Source: OLB7 sp966250335
GTDB lineage: Bacteria > Bacteroidota > Ignavibacteria > OLB7
Length of the DNA stretch: 64,000 nt
Reading direction: 5' to 3'
NCBI GenBank assembly: GCA_966250335.1
Contig: CBINGZ010000027.1
Coordinates: forward strand, 1 to 64,000
Position 1 is the stretch's first letter; each line of letters begins with the position of its first letter. The position numbers and the translations under genes were made by a program. This document shows, piece after piece, positions 58,495-64,000 of the stretch. Below the pieces are notes generated by a model, which was given only the letters and a program-made list of their open reading frames with translations, was not told where the DNA came from and did not search any database.

Positions 58495-60633
58495 TCACCC
58501 CGCTTTCAACATCCGCGCATTGATCGCCACGATCACCGTGCTCAACGACATAAGTACGGCGCCGACTGCGGGACTGAGGATGATTCCGGCGTTGTAGAGA
58601 ATACCTGCAGCGAGCGGGATGGCGACGACGTTGTATCCGGTCGCCCACCAGAGATTCTGGGTCATCTTGCGATATGTCGAGCGGGCCAGGTCGATGATCG
58701 TGACGATATCCAGCGGGTTGCTGCGGACGAGAACGACATCGGCCGTCTCGATCGCCACATCGGTCCCCGCGCCGACGGCGATGCCGATATCGGCCTGCGC
58801 AAGCGCCGGTGCGTCGTTCACTCCATCCCCCGTCATGGCGACGACCAGCCCGCGCGACCTGATCTCCCGCACCTTGTCGGCCTTCCGATCCGGCAGGACC
58901 TCCGCGATATATTCGTCGAGCCCGATCTCCTTCGACACCGACTCGGCGACCTGCCGGTTGTCGCCGGTGAGCATCATCGTCCTGATCCCCATCTCCTTCA
59001 ATCGCGCGACAGCCTCCCTCGACTCCGGTCTGACGATATCGGCGAGCGCGACGGCTCCCGCGGCCTCGCCGTCGACGACGACGAACACGACGGTCTTCCC
59101 CTGATCGAGCAGAGGGGCGATCAGGTCGTCCGGAACGGCAAGCCCCTGCTCCCGCATGAACCCGGGGCTCACGATCATGACATCCCGTCCGTCGACCACC
59201 CCTCGTGCCCCCTTTCCCGTGATGGAGGTGAACTCCCGGACCGGTATCCTCTTCCCGGTCGCCGCGACTATGCCGGCGGCGATCGGATGCTGGGAATACT
59301 CCTCGACCGATGCGGCCAGGGCCAGTATATCGGATTCATCCATATCATTTCTGAAGGAAACGGTATCGGTGACTCCGAAGCGTCCCTCTGTCAGCGTCCC
59401 GGTCTTGTCGAAGACGATCGCCTGAACGTTGCGGGCGTTCTCGAACGCGGCCCGATCGCGGATGAGGAGACCGCGCCGCGCGGCGATCGAGGTAGAGACG
59501 GCGACGACCAGCGGTACCGCGAGGCCGAGCGCGTGAGGACAGGAGATCACCATGACCGTGACGGCCCGCTCGATCGCGAACGACAGAGGGGCTGCGGAGA
59601 GGACCATCCACAGAACGAACGTGAGGATTCCTCCGCCGATCGCTGTCAGCGTCAGCCAGAGCGCTGCGCGATTCGCCAGATCCTGGGTGCGGGATCGGCT
59701 CTTCTGCGCCTCACGCACCAGGCCGATCACCTGCGCCAGAAAGGAATCGCTCCCGGTACGACCGACCTCGACCACGACCGCTCCTTCCCCGTTGATCGAC
59801 CCGCCGATAACCGTCCCCCCCGCCTCCTTCGTCACCGGCTTCGACTCCCCGGTGAGCATCGCCTCGTTTACCGATGTTATCCCCTCGACGATCGTTCCAT
59901 CCGCCGGGATCTTCTCGGCAGGCTTCACCACCACGCGATCGCCGACGACGAGCCGATCGAGCGGGACATCGACAATGGCGCCGTCGGGCATCAGCCTGTG
60001 GGCGTCGGAGGGCATCAGCCGGACCAGCTCCTCCAGCGCCCGTGAGGCGCCCATGACGGATCGCATTTCGATCCAGTGTCCGAAAAGCATCAGGTCGATC
60101 AGGGTTGCCAGCTCCCAGAAGAACCCTTCCCCCCGAAGCCCGAAGACCGTCATCGAACTGTAGAGATACGCCGTCGAGATCGCCACGGCGACAAGCGTCA
60201 TCATCCCCGGCCGACGTTCCTTCAACTCGTCGACCAGGCCGCGCAGGAAGGGATAGCCTCCGTAGAGGTAAACGACCGTGGAGAGAGCGAAGAGGAGATA
60301 GTGATCGCCGGCGAACCTCAGCGAATCTCCGAGCCCCATCCACATCTGGAGCATCGGCGACAGCATCAGGATCGGGATCGTCAGGATCATCGAGATCCGG
60401 AACCGACGATTGAAGTCGTCGGCCATCATGGCGTGGTGATCATGACCCGCCCCCCCGCCGTGATGAGCGCCCTGATTGTCGACATGCGATATTCCATGAT
60501 CGCCTGCCGTACCATGCGTCGAGCCCGACATATCGTGCCCGGAATGATCAGCATGATGATCCCCCTGCGACAGATGAGTCGGGTGGGCATGATCTCCCTT
60601 CGGATGACCTTCAGATTTCTGATGTCGTGTCAT
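58495..60633 (-). CDS. copB: CPH-type P1B ATPase (CopB-like copper pump)
   Basis: 712 residues. A His-rich N-terminus (first 70 residues, many HH, HxH and DHxxH) replaces the HMA domains. The membrane motif is CPH (residues about 363-365, VISCPHALGLAVPL), the mark of P1B-3 pumps that export Cu(II)/Cu(I) to the periplasm, instead of CPC. The phosphorylated Asp is in FDKTGTLTEG (about 409), the actuator loop is MLTGESKPVTKEAG, the nucleotide-binding His-Pro is in QHPIAAG, and the hinge is MTGDGVNDAPALAQADIGIAVGAGTD. It is the last gene of the minus-strand run with a CopA-type pump and a metal-binding lipoprotein. Confidence 0.9.
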   Translation of the reverse strand: MTRHQKSEGHPKGDHAHPTHLSQGDHHADHSGHDMSGSTHGTAGDHGISHVDNQGAHHGGGAGHDHHAMMADDFNRRFRISMILTIPILMLSPMLQMWMGLGDSLRFAGDHYLLFALSTVVYLYGGYPFLRGLVDELKERRPGMMTLVAVAISTAYLYSSMTVFGLRGEGFFWELATLIDLMLFGHWIEMRSVMGASRALEELVRLMPSDAHRLMPDGAIVDVPLDRLVVGDRVVVKPAEKIPADGTIVEGITSVNEAMLTGESKPVTKEAGGTVIGGSINGEGAVVVEVGRTGSDSFLAQVIGLVREAQKSRSRTQDLANRAALWLTLTAIGGGILTFVLWMVLSAAPLSFAIERAVTVMVISCPHALGLAVPLVVAVSTSIAARRGLLIRDRAAFENARNVQAIVFDKTGTLTEGRFGVTDTVSFRNDMDESDILALAASVEEYSQHPIAAGIVAATGKRIPVREFTSITGKGARGVVDGRDVMIVSPGFMREQGLAVPDDLIAPLLDQGKTVVFVVVDGEAAGAVALADIVRPESREAVARLKEMGIRTMMLTGDNRQVAESVSKEIGLDEYIAEVLPDRKADKVREIRSRGLVVAMTGDGVNDAPALAQADIGIAVGAGTDVAIETADVVLVRSNPLDIVTIIDLARSTYRKMTQNLWWATGYNVVAIPLAAGILYNAGIILSPAVGAVLMSLSTVIVAINARMLKAG

Positions 60634-60687
60634 GGCTGAGATCCTTGTGTTTCCACGAACGATATATCGACCGGAACCCTTATCGAC

Positions 60688-61674
60688 TCAGCGAGCGATG
60701 TTCAGTACATAGGACGCCGTGATGATCTTTCCGCCGTGCCGGAACTGTCCCCAGACCTTGTAGATACCGGGTTCGGGGAAGCTGGTATGGAAGATGACGT
60801 CGCCTCCCTTCTCTCCGCCCCCTGCCGTATGCTCGCCGTGTCCGCCGGTTCCGTGGTTCATTCCCTCCATCCCCCCTTCCGCGGGATGCGTGTGGAGATA
60901 GGTCTTTCCATCCCCGGAAACCACCACGGTATGTCCGCGCGCGCCCAGATACGGCTCCAGGTCCTCGACCGGCCTGCCGGATGCGTCCATGATCTGGAAG
61001 TGCAGTTGCACATCGCTGCCGTGAGCGATCTCGGAGGGCATCGGCATCATCGCTACCTGATATGTTGCGCCTCCCGGAGCATCGGGCTCGCTTTCGGGTC
61101 GGGCCTGTGCGCTCTTCACGATCCTTCCGTCGGCGCCGATCCTGTCCGGAGTCGACGGACTCGATGCCGGAACGGATGACGCCCCTGTCGTGGTAAACTC
61201 GTACTGCGATACCCTCTGTTCGCTTCCCTCCGGCATGTAGTCGGCGTAGACCCGGTAGGTTCCGGCGCTCGGCACCTTCACCTCCACCTCGAACGTCCCG
61301 TTCCCCCTGTATTCAGGGTGAAGATGGTTGAACCAGGAGAGATCGGCCGAGACGATGATGAGATGCATCAGCTTCTCATGAACCGGGGCGAAATTCCCCA
61401 CCGGGGTTCCGGCGGCGTCGAGTATCCGGATCTTCCAGGCTGCCGGGCGGCCGGGCTCGACCTGCGCCGGCGTGGAGCCGATTTCCATCTTCATTGAATT
61501 TCCCTCCATGCCGCGATGATGTGGGCTTCCAGTGTCGTGAACGTGTGGCGTGCCGGCTGCCTGTGAGTCGGCCGGATTTCCGGCATCGTGTCGCGATGTT
61601 CCGTCGCAGCCGGCGGCGGTCCAGGCAAGGGCCAGTGCGATAGATACCGCAGCCCCGTTCAGTCGCATATTCAT
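60688..61674 (-). CDS. His/Met-rich lipoprotein of the copper cluster
   Basis: 328 residues from the ATG at 61674 (GGAGATATCAGGATG); a longer upstream frame is non-coding. Signal peptide ending in the lipobox TAAGC, so lipidated at about Cys23. The N-terminal linker is His/Gly/Asp-rich (PHVHDTGSPHHRGMEGN). Two Ig-like beta domains follow (PAAWKIRILDAAGTPVGNFAPVHEKLMHLIIVSADLSWFNHLHPEY and DVQLHFQIMDASGRPVEDLEPYLGARGHTVVVSGDGKTYLHTHPAE), separated by a Ser/Pro linker. HxH and HP motifs recur in each and a GHGEHTAGG stretch lies near the end. Related proteins occur beside copper ATPases; a periplasmic copper-binding role is likely but unproven. Confidence 0.7.
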   Translation of the reverse strand: MNMRLNGAAVSIALALAWTAAGCDGTSRHDAGNPADSQAAGTPHVHDTGSPHHRGMEGNSMKMEIGSTPAQVEPGRPAAWKIRILDAAGTPVGNFAPVHEKLMHLIIVSADLSWFNHLHPEYRGNGTFEVEVKVPSAGTYRVYADYMPEGSEQRVSQYEFTTTGASSVPASSPSTPDRIGADGRIVKSAQARPESEPDAPGGATYQVAMMPMPSEIAHGSDVQLHFQIMDASGRPVEDLEPYLGARGHTVVVSGDGKTYLHTHPAEGGMEGMNHGTGGHGEHTAGGGEKGGDVIFHTSFPEPGIYKVWGQFRHGGKIITASYVLNIAR

Positions 61675-61789
61675 CCTGATATCTCCTGTTGTTCTTTCAG
61701 CGTAGACGGAGAGCCGTTCGGCCACGATCCGTTTCCATACGGCGCCCGAGGTTCACATTTCGATCACATCCGCTCACGATCTATCAACT

Positions 61790-64000
61790 TCACATCACCG
61801 GCCTGAACCGCTTCAGTCGCAGAGCGTTCGCCAGCACGAAGAGGCTCGATACTCCCATGGCGGCCGCGGCGATCATCGGCGACAGCAGAACCCCGAACGC
61901 CGGATAGAGCAGGCCGGCCGCCAGCGGAACGAGCGCCGCGTTGTAGGCGAACGCCCAGAAGAGATTCTGCCGGATGTTCCGGATCGACGCCTTCGAGAGC
62001 GCGATCGCGTTGACGACACCGCGCGGATCGCCGGAGATCAGCACCACATCCGCCGATTCGACGGCGATATCGGTTCCCGTCCCGACCGCGATCCCGACAT
62101 CCGCCTGCGCGAGCGCCGGAGCGTCGTTGATGCCGTCCCCCACGAAGGCGACCTTGACGCCGGTCGACTGCATGTCGCGAACGGCGCCCGCCTTGCGGTC
62201 GGGAAGCACGCCGGCAAGGACGACCTCGATACCGAGTGTTCGCGCCACAGCCGTTGCCGTCCGCTCGTTGTCGCCGGTGATCATCGCAGTGCGACGTCCG
62301 AGTCCGTGCAGACGCTCTATCGCGGCGCGTGATGTTTCCCTGATCGGGTCGGCGACCGCGAGCAGGGCCGCGAGCGTGTGGTCCACGGCCGCGAAGAGCG
62401 GGGTCTTTCCTTCGTCGGCAAGACGGGCGGCTTCGAGATCGAACCGGCCGATATCGATCCCCAGGCTCTTCATGTACCGATCGGCGCCGATATGGAGCCG
62501 GCGACCGTCGACCAGCCCCGTCACTCCGAACCCGGGAACGGCAACGAACCCCTGCACTCCCTGCGGTCTCGCGCCCGACTTCCATGCGGCCTCGACGATC
62601 GCCGAGGCGACAGGATGTTCCGAACGGCTCTCGACCGATGCGATCATCGCGAGAAGATCCGTCGGACTCGTATCGGTCTGCGTGAAATCGGTCAGCGCCG
62701 GTTTCCCCAGTGTCAGAGTCCCTGTCTTGTCGAACGCCACGACGGCTGCCTCCTGCAGTGTCTGAAGGGCATCCCCCTTCCTGAAGAGAATTCCGAGCTC
62801 CGCCCCCTTCCCCGAACCGACCATGATCGAGGTCGGCGTGGCGAGCCCCACGGCGCAGGGACAGGCGATGATCAGCACCGCCACGGCGTTCACGACGGCG
62901 AAGGTGAGCGCGGGCTCCGGACCGAAGATGAGCCAGAGCGCGAAGGTCGCCAGCGCCGTCAGCATCACCACCGGAACGAAGTATGCGACGACTCTGTCGG
63001 CCAGCGCCTGGATCGGCGGCTTCGAGCCCTGCGCCTCCTCCACCATCCGGATGATCTGCGCCAGCACCGTGTCGGCGCCGACGTGCGTGGCGGTCAGCGT
63101 CACGCTCCCCGTCGTGTTGACCGTCCCTCCCACAACCCGATCTCCCGCTCTCTTCGCGACGGGAATCGGCTCGCCGGTGATCATCGATTCATCGATATGC
63201 GATTCTCCGTCGATCACCGTCCCGTCGACGGGGATCTTCTCGCCCGGACGCACCACGACGATATCTCCCGGCACGACCTGTTCCACCGGGATGTCGGCCT
63301 CCGTCCCGTCGATCACCACACGGGCGTTTCTCGGCTGAAGGATCATCAGCTTCCTGATCGCCTCGCCCGTTCTCCCCTTTGCCGTCGCTTCGAGATACTT
63401 TCCCAGCAGCACAAGCGTGACGATCGTCGCCGAGGCCTCGAAGTAAAGATGAACCGTTCCCTCCGGAAGCAGCTCCGGGAGGAACGTCGCGACCGTCGAA
63501 TAGAGCCAGGCAGCGGTCGTCCCGATCATCACCAGCGCGTTCATGTCGGGGCTGCCGTCCCTGAGCGATCGCCAGCCGGAGGTGTAGAAGCGGCGTCCCG
63601 GCCCGAGCTGAACGATCGTCGCAAGGAGGAAGGAGATCGCCCGCAGAACCCCCACCGGAACCGCCCCGTGCAGCCGGTGATGAAGCGACGGAACAAGCAT
63701 CGGCGCCATCTCCAGCAGCATGAGCGGAACCGTGAGGCTCGCGGCCGTGAGCAGATTCCGCCGCAACGTCCCCCGTTCGGCTTCGCGGGCCTCACGCTCA
63801 TGGTCGGCCCGCGGAGCGTCCGCGGGAATATCCCGCACATCGTATCCCGATCTGCGGACCGTCTCCTTCATATCGTCTACCGAGACGACTCCCGGCAGAT
63901 ATTCTATCGTCGCCCGTTCCGTCGCCAGATTGACGGCGGCGCGTTCGACCCCATCCAGCCTGCCGAGCGCCCGCTCGACCCTCGCCACGCAGCTCGCGCA
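61790..64000 (-). CDS. copA: CPC-type copper-translocating P1B ATPase (CopA), N-terminus outside window
   Basis: The frame is open to base 64000, so the gene starts beyond the window. The first visible residues are CASCVARVERALGRL, the metal site CxxC of an HMA domain. The six to eight membrane helices follow, with the CPC motif in IIACPCAVGLATPTSIMVGSGKGAELGIL, the phosphorylated Asp in FDKTGTLTLGKP, the actuator TGEP (SMITGEPIPVAKRAGD), the nucleotide-binding SEHPVASAI and the hinge GDGINDAPALAQADVGIAVGTGTD. P1B-1 pumps export Cu(I), or deliver it to periplasmic enzymes. It precedes the metal-binding lipoprotein (115 bp) and the CopB-type pump on the same strand. Confidence 0.93.
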   Translation of the reverse strand, partial: CASCVARVERALGRLDGVERAAVNLATERATIEYLPGVVSVDDMKETVRRSGYDVRDIPADAPRADHEREAREAERGTLRRNLLTAASLTVPLMLLEMAPMLVPSLHHRLHGAVPVGVLRAISFLLATIVQLGPGRRFYTSGWRSLRDGSPDMNALVMIGTTAAWLYSTVATFLPELLPEGTVHLYFEASATIVTLVLLGKYLEATAKGRTGEAIRKLMILQPRNARVVIDGTEADIPVEQVVPGDIVVVRPGEKIPVDGTVIDGESHIDESMITGEPIPVAKRAGDRVVGGTVNTTGSVTLTATHVGADTVLAQIIRMVEEAQGSKPPIQALADRVVAYFVPVVMLTALATFALWLIFGPEPALTFAVVNAVAVLIIACPCAVGLATPTSIMVGSGKGAELGILFRKGDALQTLQEAAVVAFDKTGTLTLGKPALTDFTQTDTSPTDLLAMIASVESRSEHPVASAIVEAAWKSGARPQGVQGFVAVPGFGVTGLVDGRRLHIGADRYMKSLGIDIGRFDLEAARLADEGKTPLFAAVDHTLAALLAVADPIRETSRAAIERLHGLGRRTAMITGDNERTATAVARTLGIEVVLAGVLPDRKAGAVRDMQSTGVKVAFVGDGINDAPALAQADVGIAVGTGTDIAVESADVVLISGDPRGVVNAIALSKASIRNIRQNLFWAFAYNAALVPLAAGLLYPAFGVLLSPMIAAAAMGVSSLFVLANALRLKRFRPVM

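Overview
**Organism.** The DNA is GC-rich and densely coded. Several promoters carry the Bacteroidota-type -7 box TAnnTTTG rather than TATAAT: upstream of the tRNA cluster, of pheT and of many stress genes. One small secreted protein ends in a type IX secretion (T9SS) sorting domain with the NYPNPFNP signature. Other secreted products include a DUF4402 protein, a TonB receptor, OmpA-like proteins and a tail-fibre/YadA-head-like adhesin. Together these point to the Bacteroidota/Chlorobi (FCB) side, probably a Kapabacteria-, Ignavibacteria- or Chlorobi-like lineage. The lineage is an inference; no 16S gene is present.

**Layout.** 0-5.7 kb: the end of an LD-carboxypeptidase gene, a Rossmann-fold enzyme, two secreted proteins of unknown function and an AT-rich insert with an unrecognised lipoprotein-like/membrane gene pair. 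5.7-13.6 kb (minus strand): sugar epimerase, purD, two paralogous glycosyltransferases, an M24 peptidase and guaB. 13.9-16.6 kb (plus strand): an orphan nuoE, a minimal T9SS cargo, a DUF4402 protein and an orphan type I-E-like CRISPR mini-array. 16.6-23.5 kb (minus strand): pheT, a coiled-coil gene, zapA, a probable 6S RNA and rny. Then tmRNA (tag ADSYEYRLAA) and a 1927-residue adhesin. 30-34 kb: a broken VOC gene, an AT-rich DUF262-HNH gene (candidate defence nuclease) and a TPR-LuxR regulator. 34-36 kb: pirin and tRNA-Val, -Met and -Ser.

**Stress island, 36-64 kb.** This part reads as one physiological unit: universal stress protein, GerW-like protein, PEP synthase, an FNR-type regulator, a second Crp/Fnr-like protein without a DNA-binding domain, BON, baeRF, OmpA-like, Hsp20, SDR, a beta-barrel plus ABC/HlyD efflux operon, CBS, TonB receptor, VOC, and two P1B copper-type ATPases around a His/Met-rich lipoprotein.

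**Main discovery.** Eight promoters in this island carry a palindrome of the form ATGAC-N4-GTCAT. In six of them it lies at exactly the same distance (centre 29.5 bp) upstream of a perfect TAnnTTTG box, so each module is exactly 44 bp long. The other two, at ppsA and at the HTH-less regulator, have a degenerate box at the same place. The FNR-type regulator encoded in the island has the E-xx-SR recognition helix and an N-terminal cysteine cluster. It is the obvious candidate for a class II activator of this low-oxygen/redox stress regulon.
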